Positions 10,026 to 22,232 of a stretch of DNA of 64,000 nt are shown here, piece after piece. Numbering within the stretch: the first letter of the stretch is position 1; each line of letters begins with the position of its first letter. The DNA is from Podospora bellae-mahoneyi. Taxonomy: Eukaryota > Ascomycota > Sordariomycetes > Sordariales > Podosporaceae. The notes beneath the pieces are model-generated. The model made no database searches. It worked only from the letters and a program-made list of their open reading frames with translations, and had not been told where the DNA came from. Location: NCBI RefSeq assembly GCF_035222275.1, contig NC_085881.1, positions 3,906,001 through 3,970,000 on the forward strand, written 5' to 3'. The translations under genes and the position numbers were made by a program.

Positions 10026-11892
10026 ATGCGCCTCATCCCTGTGTTGGGCTTCCTCCTTACGGCAGTCGAAGGGCTCCGCACAGGAAGGGGTAGTCCTCTC
10101 CTGCGTCCGGGCATCTCGAAACACATCAACAAGGTCGACAAATCGACTGCTGCTGTGTTTCCTGACCCTCAAGACAAGCCGTTTCCCAAGCACAATTTTC
10201 TGAACGCCAACAGCGCGAGTGAGTTATCTTCGAGCTTCGAGTTCGAAATTCGAGCCACGTTGACATTGACTCGGTGTAAACAGAATTTGCCGTCAATGGC
10301 ACCGCCATTCCCGATCTCGACTTTGATGTTGGCGAGTCGTACGCTGGCTCCCCAATGAGCAAAGTAACCTCTTCTTTTGGTTCTTCCCCTCGCCAAACAA
10401 AGCAGCGGAGAAGGAGATTCTGATCTGGCTGAATGGTGGTGTATGTTGATATCATTTGTCGCTTCATTGTTCAGCTTTTACTAACAACTCCTCCAGCCGG
10501 GCTGCTCCTCTTTCGAGGGTCTTCTACAAGAACATCGTCCCTTCCTTTGGCCACCAGGGACTCTAAAACCCGTGCGGAACCCTTGGAGCTGGCACACCCT
10601 AACCAACATCGTGTATGTTGACCAACCGGTTGGCACAGGGTTTTCGACGGATGTTCCAACCATCACCAATTAGGAAGAGCTCACTGCTCAGTTTCTAGGG
10701 TGGTGGAAGAATTTCGTCGACACCTTCGGCATGCAGGGCTACAAGGTGTACATTTCTGGAGAGTCCTATGCGTAAGTCCTCTTCGAATTTCACGGCCCTT
10801 ATAGCCAGGGCAACATCTTCTAACACCAAACAGCGGAATGTACTGCCCTTACATTGCCAACGCCATGCTCAACACAAACGACACCACCTACCACCAACTA
10901 TCCGCCATGTACCTGGGGGACGCTGTCATCGGCGACAACACCCAACTTTACCAAAGCATCCCCATGCTCCGCTTCGTTGAATACCACAGCCCTCTTTTCC
11001 CCTTCAACAACACCTTCCTCGACAAGATCAGGACTACTGACGCCGAGTGCGGCTACTCCTCCCTCCTCGACAACCACCTCGTCTACCCTCCTATTTCCCA
11101 CCTGCCCTCCACCCTCCCAGAAGTATCGGAAAACGGCACCGTTACAGAGGAATGCACCTCTCTCTGGTGGTGGATCCTAGAAGCCGCCCTCCGCCTCAAC
11201 CCCTGCTTCGACATGTACCACATCACCGCCTCCTGCCCCCGTGTGTCTGATGTTCTCGGGTTTCTGGCAGGGATCCATTACATCCCCGAGGGGGAGAAGA
11301 GATACCTTGACCGCGGCGACGTAAAAGCCGCCATCCACGCACCAAGGAATGTCACTTGGGAGGTGTGCGGTGAGAACCAGGTTTTCACCCAGCGAAGAGG
11401 ACGGCTCCGGACCGTCCATCATCCACGCTTTGCCGAGTGTTATCGACAAGACCCAAAACGTCATCATCGTCCACGGGCAGCTGGACATGGTCCTGCCATC
11501 AAACGGCTCCCTTCTCGCGATCCAGAACATGACGTGGGGAGGGAAACTCGGCTTTCAGGACAGGCCCCTCGGAGCCGTTTTATGTCCCTGATACAAATGT
11601 CGTGGGGGAGAACAAGGTGGCTATTGGTGGTGAGGGCGTGCTGGGGAGCATGGTGTCGGAGAGGGAGCTGACGTGGGTGGGGGTGAACCTGGCGGGCCAT
11701 ATGCTGGTCGAGGCGCAGCCTGGTGCTTCGTATCGGCAGCTGGAGTACTTGCTCGGGAGGGTTGACTGCATGAATTGCACGACATCTTTTACGGTTGGGC
11801 ATCTGTATTACTCTGATCAGGCACCGAATGAGATGGGCGAGGGGACGGCGCCTCAGAGTTGGAGTGATCACAAGCCGGAGGAGCGCTTGTAG
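10026..11892 (+). pseudogene. Broken serine carboxypeptidase (S10 family)
   Basis: Remains of a secreted serine carboxypeptidase. It starts with a signal peptide (MRLIPVLGFLLTAVEG). Three ordinary introns still fit the family at 10219-10283, 10441-10496 and 10772-10833. Recognisable blocks are [46 protein letters not shown] (catalytic Ser), HGQLDMVLP (catalytic Asp) and AGHMLVEAQPGASYRQLE (catalytic His). The coding frame is disturbed at least four times: loss of sequence with a frame change near 10355-10360, an in-frame TAG at about 10672 (ITN*EEL), and frame changes near 11390 and 11570. All three catalytic residues remain, so decay looks recent. Several independent assembly errors are a less likely reading. 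Confidence 0.82.
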
Positions 11893-12757
11893 GTAAAGAG
11901 CCCCAGTTGGGAAGTCACCTTTCTAGTATAGACGCTCAGCTACAAACCCATAGAGCAGAAATGCAATGCGTTCCACACCACAACCCCTCTCGAAAAAAAC
12001 CATCTTGATTTGATAGCCAACTAACAACTACTACTAGGCAGTTACATAAGGTAGGGAAATAGGCCGTAAAGACTGTGCCAAAGAGAACCCCGATAGCCTC
12101 ATGTTTCCCCGTTCTTTTTTGGCCTTCCTTTCCCTTTTTTGTCCTTCCTTGTGATGCGATACTCCTCCCCCTCGCCCAAAACCGCTGTTCTCACACACAT
12201 AATCCTACAAAAGAGTGGAACCAGGACCAAGTCCCTCCGTTTCCACCTCATTCAGCCCAGACACATTTCCATCCCCTCCTCCCAGCAGTAGACCCGCCTT
12301 GTTCGGCGTCCACCAGTCCAATGACAAAACAAAAAAAAAAATTCGAGGATATTCCTTTACGCCATGCTTTCCGCCCGCCAACCGATGAAATGATAAAAAC
12401 CAAAAACCAAAACCAGCGAAAATAGAGTAGGGTGGTGTTACAACAGTGTTAGAGGCAGGTACTGCCAGCATAGCTGCTGGCTTGCCTTCATCTCCGCGTA
12501 TGTGTTGGAGATGGATCACTTTCGAGTGTATGATAGATATGCCGCCCCCAAAGTCGAATCGGCCCTGTACGAGTTGTCGTCGGAGGAACCAAGAAAATGT
12601 AGCCCAGATGGATAGGGAACGGTGAAGAGTATGAGAAATATAAGACCGGCCGAACCGCCTCCACCTCACCCAATGAATGTTTATGCGCACATGTCCTGGT
12701 AGTCACCACTTTCATAGCCGCTCTTTGATATCGTCAACTTTTCAGCGATAACGATCT
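11893..12757. other. Intergenic stretch between convergent ends
   Basis: 3' flanks of the broken carboxypeptidase (plus) and of the UPS1-type gene (minus). Contains an A-rich run near 12330. No gene seen. Confidence 0.5.
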
Positions 12758-13453
12758 TCAAGCAGCAGCCATACTCCGCTCTCTCGCGGCCCGCCTCAAC
12801 TCTAGCACACCAATGATCCCAGTCTGCCTCAACCTCTCCAGAATCATCTTCATGCCCTCTCTACTCTTTCCCAATTGATCCTGCGTCTTTGTCGAAGCCA
12901 GCGTTTCAATGCTCCTCTGGATACCCCTCGCTCCCAGCCTGGCGAAGAACCCGCCCTCCTGGGCAGTGGTAGACAGGTTCTGATGCGACAACTTGTCCCG
13001 GAGCTTCTCCCCCAACCTGGATCTGAACACAACCTTGGTTTCCACCTCGGTGTTGTCCAGAGTTCTCGTCTTGGGAATGCTGTACATTTGTCTTTCGACT
13101 ACCGACAGCACGCCGACGAAGTTGAGGTTGCGAGACTCGGTAGACATCCAGCCTTCGCGCATATCCACCACGGAAGTCTCGAGAATGTACGAGGCCTGGG
13201 AGGCGGTCCCGCCTGTGAGGGTGGTAGGGAGGAGCTTCATGACGGCGGGGGGCATGCGGGACTTCTTGAGGTGGATGCGGGTTGTGTGGAGGCGGCCGGT
13301 GGCAGGGTCGATGTGGGAGTCGATGGTGTCGGTGCTGAGGACATGAGAGGCAAAGGGGTTGAGCTGGGGGGAGCAGTAGCGGAGGAAGAAAGCGAGCGAG
13401 ACGGCGGGGAAGGGATGGGCGTAGGTGTGGTTGGTGGTGTGGGTGAGGACCAT
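12758..13453 (-). CDS. UPS1: PRELI/MSF1-domain lipid transfer protein, UPS1-like
   Basis: 231-residue single-exon protein of the PRELI/MSF1 family, which carries phospholipids across the mitochondrial intermembrane space together with the Mdm35 chaperone. The start is family-typical: MVLTHTTNHTYAHPF, then FFLRY and HVLSTDTI, closer to yeast Ups1 (phosphatidic acid carrier for cardiolipin synthesis) than to Ups2. TSRIHLKK-type strands follow, with the ETSVVD block near residue 90. It is longer than yeast Ups1 (about 175 aa) by a charged C-terminal helix ending RRAARERSMAAA. Assignment to UPS1 rather than UPS2/3 rests on the N-terminal block only. Confidence 0.85.
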   Translation of the reverse strand: MVLTHTTNHTYAHPFPAVSLAFFLRYCSPQLNPFASHVLSTDTIDSHIDPATGRLHTTRIHLKKSRMPPAVMKLLPTTLTGGTASQASYILETSVVDMREGWMSTESRNLNFVGVLSVVERQMYSIPKTRTLDNTEVETKVVFRSRLGEKLRDKLSHQNLSTTAQEGGFFARLGARGIQRSIETLASTKTQDQLGKSREGMKMILERLRQTGIIGVLELRRAARERSMAAA

Positions 13454-15259
13454 TTTGGCTGATTTTGGTGATGATTGTTTATTTCACGATGGTTATGGAG
13501 TATCTTGAAGCTGGAGCAGTAAGTTCGGAGGAGTGACGGTGGTAGTTGGTGGTCGGCGGCGGAGAGTCGAGGAGCTAGGATCCTGGAAGTACGTGGGGGA
13601 GGCGAAAGACGGGAACGGGTTGATCGGCCAGTATGGTGTCGTCGCTCGCGCAGTACAGACAAAAGGGTAAAAAGCAGTAGTGCAAAGAGCACGTGTGCAG
13701 GAAAGCGGAATTACTTCATGAAGGAAGTGTTAGACGGCGAGATGTGATTGTTGAGACAAGCACACCCTCGAGAATGGGAAAGACAGAGAAGCTTTTTTTC
13801 TTGGCTTCTGCGAAAAAGTTCCCGGTCGCTCGGGGGTGCCCCAAGTTGATGAAGATGAGGAGGCCACAATAAAGCAGGTGGGTGGTGACGCAGGGAAACC
13901 GGATGAAGGGAGTTCAATTGACAGAAAGACGCGGGGAGTTGGCCAGTTCAAAAAGAAGCGGGTGTCCAGGGAGTACAAGAGAGGGGGACGCAACTGTGAC
14001 GATGATCATCGGCTCATTCTCCCAGATTCTTGCTCGTCTTTTTCAGTGAATTTCCAGAAGCCTTTTGAGCACAGCATCATTATGGCACCACTACCATCGG
14101 AGACCGCCCTGTGTAACTTTGAAGGTAAAGTGCAACCGGCGTTTCAGCCACAGGATATGACGTTCGCACCGTATTCACTACAAAAACAGCATTTCGGACA
14201 TATACTCAAACTCTCTGATAAAGGTCAACACAGCCCTGACCTCACACATGATAATAGTCAATAGAGGGTGCCTCAATCTGTTGTTATTGTGTGAGGTCTC
14301 GATTGTTGCTGTCAGCCACATGCATCACTTGCCAGCGGGCTGGCTCGTAACCCCACTTTCTGCCTGAAAATCTAGGTCGACATTCTGCTTGCGGAGCCCA
14401 GACTTCGGAACATTCCTCTCGCGGCTGACCTATTAATCATCTGACCGTTGGCCAACTTTAATTAACCGAACCCCGAGCTCTCGACTTCTTCACCTCCACC
14501 AGCCCTTTTGCTCCAACAACCAACGACGACGGGTGCAACACATCGCCAAAACCTTTTGCAGATCGACCATCGCAACAGTCGCTTTCCTCGCGAATATCCT
14601 CCTCTCGCATCTGGAAGAATTTTGTTGCGTCTTTGATCATCACGCGGGATTGGCGCAACGGTGAAACAAGGACAAAGCAGCGGCGACATCGAAAAGGGCG
14701 GCGCGTCAGAGGAACGAACGTCCATCTAACCGATCCATCACAGGAATCCATCGCCATCACATTCCATCGCGCCATCACCAGTCTGCTTGCAGGAGCATCT
14801 CCTTTGCTTGCTAGCGTTGAGTGGGGTCTGTTTTTTTGCTTCTTTTCGTTTGGCTGACAGAGCGTTGGGGACAAGTGTTGGCAAGTGATCAAGAAGGGGT
14901 GCTGTTTTTTAGGAGGGAGGAGTCGCACACGAATCCATCACTGCTTTTCAGCTCAATTGAATAGAGTGCTATTTTCGCAGCGCTGGGTCTTTGTACTTTT
15001 CCTTTTTTTTTATCGTCCATTCAAGAGGCACTTTCTGTCTCCCCCGGAGAGCATATCAGAATTGATTCCCATTCAACCTGTTGAGTTGAGGAAAGAAGAA
15101 GAACAAAAAGGCAAAACGTCGTCACCTGGTTTAGGGAATCAAGAATTCAAGTTCGCTTCGCTTTACCCATTCCTAGTGTGCGAGCAGGTTTAGCAGAGAA
15201 GAGAGCGCCGACACGACTCTAATTGACAGCTACATTTTCGACCATCAACCAGACCCAAG
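13454..15259. promoter_or_regulatory. Long divergent intergenic region between UPS1-like gene and MPE1
   Basis: 1.8 kb between two start codons. It presumably carries both promoters and a long 5' leader of MPE1. Several short open frames occur but none shows coding character. No RNA gene or repeat seen. Confidence 0.5.
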
Positions 15260-17321
15260 ATGGCGTCTTCAGTATTCTTCAAGTTCAAGTCGCAAAAAGA
15301 GCCAACGCGAGTGGCCTTTGATGGAACAGGCATTTCTGTTTTCGAGCTCAAGCGCGAGATCATTCTTCGCGCTGGCCTCGGTGACGGCACAGATTTTGAC
15401 CTGGCCATCTATGCTGATGAAAATGGAAAAGAAGGTAAGCAGCTGGGTTCAGCTTCACATTCAAGGTGTGCGAGCTAACAAGATGGCAGTCTATGATGAT
15501 GACACCTCCATTATTCCCCGGTCCACCACTGTCATCGCCCGGCGCATGCCCCCGAAGAATCCCGGAAGAGGCGGCGCTGCTCGATATGTCTCTGGAAAGA
15601 TGCCCATCCACGCGAAGAATTCGTCACGCAGGGAGCAAACAGCAAAGCCAGCGGCCAAGACCCAGTCCAACACTCTAGCGCAACTAAGCAGCGCCATGAC
15701 AGAAGAGGAGAAGATGGCTGCCGTCTTCCAGGCCCAAACCGAGCACTTCACCTCGAGAGAAGAGGAAATGGCTACTCAACAGTATGTCGCCAAGGGTGGC
15801 CCCAAAAAGCCCGCTAATGTTCCCGACCACGACCCGCCCCAAGGCTATATCTGCTACCGATGTGGTGAGAAAGGCCACTGGATTCAGCTTTGCCCAACCA
15901 ACGACAATCCCGATTTCGACAACCGCCCTCGCGTAAAGCGTACCACTGGCATTCCCAAGTCATTCCTCAAAACAGTCGACAAGGCAACTGCGCTTGGTCA
16001 GAATGCTGATGGAGATGACTCCAAGACACCATCAGGCATCATGGTCAATGCTGATGGAGAGTACGTGATTGCAGAGCCTGACAAGGTGTCATGGGAAAGG
16101 TTCCAGGCCAAGGCCAAGTCGAACAACGCGGCATCAAAGGCAGCTATGGAAGGGGAGAAGGAGGTCCAAGAGAGAGGCTTGGAATGCTCCATCGACAAGA
16201 AGATGTTCATAGAGCCAATGAAGACTCCGTGTTGTAGTAAGACGTATTGCAATGACTGCATCACCAACGCTCTCATTGAGAGCGACTTCGTCTGCCCTGC
16301 CTGCAATGCAGAGGGTGTCTTGATTGATGATCTCAAGACAGATGAGGAAGCAGTCGAGAAGCTCAAGCAATTGCTTGCCGACAGGGATAGTAAAGCCAAG
16401 GAGGGTTCCAAGAGCCCAAAAAGCCCCAGCGAAGCATCAACCAAATCCGTCCAGGCCACCGGTGTCGAACCAACAAACATTAAGAAGTCTGTTTCTCCTT
16501 CGCCGGCCCCTGCTAACCCGGCCGCGCCACCACAGCAAACTGCCCAGCAGCAAACCACGACATCCACCCCCTCGGTCCGAAGCGCCACCTCGACACCTGT
16601 CCACAGCGAGCCAAGCCAGCAAACATCTAAGAAGCGGCCCGCTGAAGATGCCCTCGATAACCCCAAGATCCCCAAGGCGCCCAAGGCCATGCAGCCAACT
16701 CAACAGAAGCCACCAGTAAACCCCATGATGGGCGGCACCAACATGATGAACGGCATGAACCCCATGGCCGGCGGCATGATGCCCGGTATGAACATGCCCG
16801 GCATGAGCCCGATGATGTTTCCCGGCATGAACCCCATGAGCCTGAACATGATGGGCGGCTTTGGGGGCATGCCCGGCAGCTTTGGCGGACCAGGCGGCAT
16901 GCCCAACATGAGCATGAACGGGATGAACATGATGAACCCGATGATGAACCCGATGATGAACCCGATGATGAACGGGTTCCAGGGAATGCCTAACAATAAC
17001 AACAACAACAATAACAACTTCAACCCACGGCACAACAACTGGGGTGGGCCGAGTGGTGGTGGGTTTCAGGGTCATCAACAGCAACAACAACAACAGCAGC
17101 AGCAGCAGCAGCATAACCAGCACCCGCCACAGCAGCAGCAGCAGAGACCACCGCAGCAAATGATGGGTATGGGTATGGGCATGAACGGCGGCGGCATGAT
17201 GAAGAACTTTTCCCACCAACCGGCTGATGACGAGGACGCCTACTTCCGGAAGCCAGTCAACCCGCACCGCCACCAGAACCGCCAGAAAAGGGTCAGGCCG
17301 AGTGATTACCGGGAGCTTTGA
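15260..17321 (+). CDS. MPE1: Cleavage and polyadenylation factor subunit MPE1 (DWNN domain)
   Basis: 668-residue orthologue of yeast Mpe1/RBBP6, a subunit of the cleavage and polyadenylation factor. Exons 15260-15434 and 15490-17321, joined in phase. Domains in order: the ubiquitin-like DWNN domain (SSVFFKFKSQKEPTRVAFDG, residues 2 to about 75), a CCHC zinc knuckle (CYRCGEKGHWIQLC, about residue 180), and a RING/U-box-like domain (CSIDKKMF...CCSKTYCNDC...CPAC, about 290-335). A disordered tail follows with Pro/Ser segments, a Met/Asn/Gly/Pro-rich block (repeats of MNPM) and glutamine runs near 17079-17155. The tail repeats may vary in length between strains. The protein ends in a basic KRVRPSDYREL. 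Confidence 0.95.
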
Positions 17322-17328
17322 GCAGGCT

Positions 17329-17331
<3 letters not shown>

Positions 17332-17359
<28 letters not shown>
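17332..17359. repeat. Poly-T tract, 28 nt
   Basis: Uninterrupted run of 28 T residues starting 11 nt past the MPE1 stop codon, within the presumed 3' UTR of the transcript. Length is likely to vary between isolates and in assembly. Confidence 0.95.
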
Positions 17360-17998
17360 GGTAACGATAATGATTTTCATCATGGGGGTGGTGAGGCCGG
17401 GCGGGGGAGTATATACATCATCACAAACAAGCGAACATAATGGTGTGTGTGAAACGTGGGAAGCTATCTGGCTTTTGGAGCGGGGACCAGGTTTTCAAGA
17501 GGAGCAAGTTGCATTACTCTTCTCATTGGCGTTTTTCCTCTTTCTCTTTTCTCACTCTCTTGATTCTTCTTGTAATCTTCTATCTCTGGGGCTGTGGTTT
17601 GAGGGGGATGTTTTCGGGATTGAGGTTGGTTGTGACATGAATAATCACCACAAAACAACACCACATGGAGCAAATGTGGCTTGGTATGGCGGGGTTGGGA
17701 ATTATCCTTGCTTTTTTTCTTTCTTTTATCCACAGCAACGTACAGCACACACACACAACAAAATAAAACAAGCGGGAAACAGGAAAGCGGTGGGATGTCC
17801 AAAACGAGCCGGGATAGGGAAGGTTGGAAGGGGTTTTATTCAACAAGGCAAAGGGACATAGGATGGATGGGTGAATTGGTATGGATGGATGGGATGCTGG
17901 AGTAGGGGCAATGGGAAAGCGAAGGGAAATTAGGAAATAACCGGGAAATTCGGATTGATAAACTGAGTTTTATTTGTGTATATATACCACACACTTGG

Positions 17999-18019
17999 CA
18001 CACACACACACACACACAC
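17999..18019. repeat. CA dinucleotide microsatellite
   Basis: About ten CA units in a row in the convergent gap between MPE1 and GET3. Confidence 0.9.
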
Positions 18020-18789
18020 TTTCTCTCTTGCCTTTTGTTTCATTCTTCTTGTTACTGGTTGGTGATTGTTTTTTTCAAGTCTTGTGCTGACATTCTGGGA
18101 ATACAAAATTGAATTTCTTTAAAATCATGAACCCGTGCCTTATCCCAGTGAAGCTTCGTCTTATCACATGAAAACTTGAGCTAGATATTCAAACAAAAAT
18201 CAACAAACATGGAAAAGGACCAAATCTGCATTGGAAAGCAAACCACATATTTTCGCTCGCTATATGCTCTAATTCTTCGCTACCCTCAGCATCCCAATAC
18301 AGCAGATTAAATAAAAAAGCTGCCCGTTTCAAGAAGGTAAAACAGTTCTAATCCTTTCCTTTGGTGGTGGAGGCTTCAATTTATACCGTGGCCATCTTCT
18401 CACCTTCCAAGCCCTTGGAAGACCTGATCTGTACAGTCGCCACAAATATTGCCGACCTGCGTCAGAAAGACCAGCTGCACCTATCGCTACGACTTTCCGA
18501 AAGCTTAAATCTAAAACACCCGCCTCGAACTGTGCAAGCCAGTCCTCGGCGATTTCCAGCCAGATTAACCCCCCGCATTGAAATGGGAGTTCTACGTCCA
18601 CTGTCTGCCAGTACGGCCACTGGCCAGTCCGACTCTTCAATATCTGCCGCTGCCAGGGACCATCCCGCGTTGCTGATGTACAATCAGGGTATCCTTGGTG
18701 AGACCCATCAAAGCAGTGATAACCCTCTTCCTCTCTCGTTCTTTAGAATACTAATCAATGTTTGAGCATGCTTGGTATCCGCCTGTAAC

Positions 18790-19875
18790 CTATGACGGGG
18801 GAACAAAAGGCTTGACCAGCATCTCACTGAACTTCTCCAGCTTCTCCTTTCCTCGAACCTCCTCCACCAGAAGTGGCATTTTTACCACGTTGAACTCGTC
18901 GTAAAGCTCCTCAATCTGATCGAGATACTTCTTTTGCATGCGCCGTCTGGCCGTACATTGCTCGCAATCAGAACCGGGCTTCGGGAACAGAAGTTGATTG
19001 ACCACAATACAGTGGGTATCAATCTGGTAGCTCGCCAGTTCTTGAATCATACGCTCCGTCTCGTAGAGTGACAAGAACTCTGGAATGCAGACGCAGACGA
19101 AGGTGGTGAGGCGCTCGTCCTTGAATTGTTGGTTGACTTCTGAAATGGTGGCGCGAAGGGCTTCGAGCTTTTCCATCATCTCACCGAGGTTTTGACCGTT
19201 GGGAAGGGCACCGTTGGCGCCCAGAAGTCCGTTCAGGACTCCTCCAAACTGACTAGAGAGCTGCGAGATTTTCTTCAGGGCCTTCTCCAGAACAGAAGGG
19301 AACTGGAGGAAACGGAGTGTGTGGCCGGTTGGGGCGGTGTCGAAGATGATGGTCTCGTAGGAGAGTGACTTGACCTGCTTCAGGACTTCGGCAAAGGACA
19401 TGGCTTCATCGATACCGGGAATCTGATAAGAAGTACGGTATTAGCCAGACTGGTTGGTACATCACTGACAAACATTCCTATAACTTACCGAGAGGGCAAG
19501 GTCCTGCATCATACCCCCCATACCCCCCAAAGCTTCAGCGCCCTCACCCTCAGCCTGTCCAGCAAGCAAGTCTTGCATGCTTCCATTTGGATCAATCTCC
19601 ATGGCGAAGAGATTCTCGAAACCATCTACCTTGCGGGCGTCCTTGCCGAACTTTTGGCTGAAAGCATCGCTCAGGTTGTGGGCGGGATCGGTCGAGATGA
19701 GAAGCACAGAGCGCCTGACCTTGGCCAGCTGGATGGCAAGACTGCACGAGGTTGTCGTCTTGCCCACACCACCCTTTCCACCTACGAAGATCCATCTGAG
19801 GCTGCGTTGGTCGAGGATGGACTGGAGCGTGGGCTCCATAGCATCGTCGTCGGCGTTGATGACTGCGGTCGACAT
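18790..19875 (-). CDS. GET3: Tail-anchored protein targeting ATPase GET3
   Basis: 339-residue ArsA-type ATPase that carries tail-anchored membrane proteins to the ER Get1/Get2 receptor. Exons 19489-19875 and 18790-19422 flank a 66-nt intron; the junction gives [14 protein letters not shown]. Motifs: deviant Walker [13 protein letters not shown] (about residue 33), switch [15 protein letters not shown], the hydrophobic client-groove segment near [13 protein letters not shown], the zinc-binding CEQC pair that joins the dimer, and the A-loop region near PLLVEEVRG. The length is the family norm. It is read divergently from the HIU hydrolase gene, 1.2 kb apart. Confidence 0.97.
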
Positions 19876-21055
19876 CTTGGCGGTTGTCTACTGAGTGTAG
19901 GTAGCGGCGGGAATTCTGGAGAGATTGCGGAATTACGGTCGTTCAAGAAGAGAGATAGAAAAGAAGGCAAGCTGTGCAAGTGGTGGTCAAGATTGGTCCA
20001 AGTTGTCGCGTCCCAAGGGGCTTTGGAAACAGCTGGAAACCCACCGTCGGGTGTGGACGTCGCTGGGTCTGGCCTGCCAGCCCGCAACGTCACTGGCTTC
20101 GTGGCGGGGCAAGCTCGACCTCGACAGGGGGGTGGTTCATTTGGTGGGGTAATGTCTTGGCATCTGATGGGAGGCATCTTGTCTTGAAGTTCGGAAGGAA
20201 GAAATGGAGAAGCAGCTCAGCTTCATGCATCGCTACCACGCAAACTCTTTTTTTGGCCCCAAGCTGAAGCTGACGAACTTCCACAACAGGTACACAGCTG
20301 AATCTGTTTGTTTACTAAAGCTACCACATTTGTTGATTAGCGTGATCATCTCGCCGCCCTAAGGCAGATCAATAGTTGACGGACAGAAGAGCGGTGACTT
20401 TTTGTTTCGCCTGAGCCGCATTTATCATCAGTGTTGTGGTTCGAGCTCACGGTGAGGCGAGGATACCGCCGTTGTGTACAACGTCCTGTCTGTCCTCACC
20501 TGGAGGCAATAAAGGAAACAATGCAACACTTCATAGCCCCGTGCAAAGTATCCAAGCCAGATAGGTATCCAACTGGTGGCATCCAAGCAGGCGGACAGCG
20601 GCAGATACCGACGCTTGTGTCCGGTGGCAGCGGGGCTGAGAAGCTCTCTGGAGTGGATGTTGAGCATTGGTGCACCCATGTGGCCATCGCATCAGCCCCC
20701 AAGAAAGTGCAAGCAAATCCATTCCAGGGGTATTAGTAGTGTAATGCTTCTTGTCGATCCTTTTCTATATGGTGACTTTCAAGTTTATAAATATCCTCTA
20801 CCTAGCCTCTCTCCATTGTTTCTTTGTCTCTCTCTATACATAGCTCACTCATCACAACAACAACCCCTCCTCTTATCGCTTCTGATAAGCCCATTCCCCC
20901 TGCTACACCACTCCGCCACTCACTCACTCAGCTTGTAGCTCACCTCTCAGTGTAAGTCACTGCCTGCCTACTACCCCCTTCATGATACTCACTTTCCCCC
21001 CCTCCCCCCTCCCTCTCACATCTAATCTAACCACCACCCCCCTCAAAGCGCAAAA
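19876..21055. promoter_or_regulatory. Divergent intergenic region of GET3 and HIU hydrolase gene
   Basis: About 1.2 kb between two start codons. CT-rich leader sequence precedes the plus-strand gene from about 20800. No gene or RNA seen. Confidence 0.5.
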
Positions 21056-21487
21056 ATGACCGAATCAACAACTACCAAAGACCGCATAACCTGCCACATC
21101 CTCGACACAACCCTCGGCCAACCCGCCCGCTCCGTCCGCGTCTCCCTCTCCCTCCTCTCCACCTCCACCGCCTCCCCCGGCCCCCTGAACCCCCCACCAG
21201 TCTTCGAGTCCACCACCGACGAGGACGGCCGCATCAAGACCTGGCTCCCCTACTCCTCCGCCACCTCCTCGGGCGAGGTCCCCGTCTACACCCTCGAAGA
21301 CGTCTTCGGCTCCATCAGGGGCCCCTCCCGCTGGGTCCTCAAGTTCGATACCGAGTCCTACTTTGGCGGCCCCGACAAGACCTTCTTCCCCGAGGTCAAC
21401 GTCGTGTTCAATGTGGCCGAGGGGGAGAGGTATCATGTCCCGCTGTTGCTGGCGCCGTATAGCTACTCCACTTACCGGGGGAGCTAA
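21056..21487 (+). CDS. 5-hydroxyisourate hydrolase (transthyretin-like)
   Basis: 143-residue single-exon enzyme of purine degradation that hydrolyses 5-hydroxyisourate, the urate oxidase product, to OHCU. The N-terminal block ITCHILDTTLGQPA (catalytic His) and the C-terminal YRGS tail, which forms the active site in the tetramer, are both present, separating it from transthyretin proper. The central DEDGRIKTWLP strand and the FFPEVNVVFNV strand fit the beta-sandwich. There is no clear peroxisomal signal at the C-terminus, as YRGS is fixed by catalysis. Confidence 0.95.
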   Translation: MTESTTTKDRITCHILDTTLGQPARSVRVSLSLLSTSTASPGPLNPPPVFESTTDEDGRIKTWLPYSSATSSGEVPVYTLEDVFGSIRGPSRWVLKFDTESYFGGPDKTFFPEVNVVFNVAEGERYHVPLLLAPYSYSTYRGS

Positions 21488-22232
21488 ATTCCCTCTTTGT
21501 TGGAGGGAGAATAATATGAGTGAGAGGGAGTAATGGTTTGGGGGAACGCATCTTTTTGTCCGCAGCATCATTTTATGTCTGGGCATATATGAGGTATATC
21601 AGCAAAGTGTGAGAGCGTCATTCGTGGTTGCATATCTCTGGGTTTATGTAGGGCGAAATTCCAAGGAAAGCATTTTGCCATCACACTGATGAGATCGAAA
21701 TATTTCCGGGTTGTGCTTTTGGCTACCACATAAACGATCAAGCTTCACGTATGAGCACTGGGCAAAAGCACCGGGCAAAGTATGGTTCCAAATCAATGAG
21801 TACTGAGATGATGTTCAATTAATGATTCTCCAATACGGAGTATTACGAAAAGCCATGGGTACTAGGTAGGTAACTAGTAGACCACCCAGCAAGTCTCTGC
21901 CTCGAGCAGAAGACCAGGTGATAATCTGCCCATATCACCCACTAGAAACACGACATACAGTCTGCATGCTGGCGCTTCCCCTTCGTCTGTTTCTTCTGCG
22001 GCGTGTGCTTCTTCTTCGCCGAATTACGCCCAGCTTTTCCCATGTTTTGTTGATTCCCGTGGTGCTGCTCATGCGGCTCCCTTCCATGTAAATGCATATG
22101 CTCAAAATAATTGTTACCGGAACTCCTCGCTCGTAAAAGAAATGCTGCCCCCGAAGAGGTATCCCTTGCCTTCCCCCCCATATCGAAAGACCAATTGCGA
22201 ATTTTCCGTCGAACTCCCCGGCTTCTGCTGTT
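21488..22232. other. Intergenic stretch with probable decayed coding sequence
   Basis: 21942-22232 on the minus strand reads well in two frames that do not join. One (about 22095-22290) gives QALAQIEQQKPGSSTENS and later YLFGGSISFTSEEFR; the other ends NNYFEHMHLHG and then a Lys-rich tail ending at 21942. This looks like the 3' half of the neighbouring uncertain gene in a shifted frame. The rest is AT-rich with no gene. Confidence 0.4.

Larger units (their letters stand above)
17322..18789. other. Convergent intergenic region of MPE1 and GET3
   Basis: About 1.5 kb between two 3' ends. It carries a T28 tract right after the MPE1 stop, a CA microsatellite near 18.0 kb and otherwise T-rich sequence. 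No gene seen. Confidence 0.55.

Noticed and set aside
2894-11892. RIP (repeat-induced point mutation) as cause of the broken genes
   Set aside because: Only single C-to-T type changes plus indels are seen, with no dense transition pattern or paired repeat; ordinary decay suffices.
16437-17273. 278-codon His/Val/Leu-rich frame on the minus strand
   Set aside because: Antisense of the repetitive Met/Asn/Gln tail of MPE1.
17332-17359. T28 tract as the tail of a retroposed element
   Set aside because: It lies in the MPE1 3' flank without any adjacent element sequence or target duplication that I can see.
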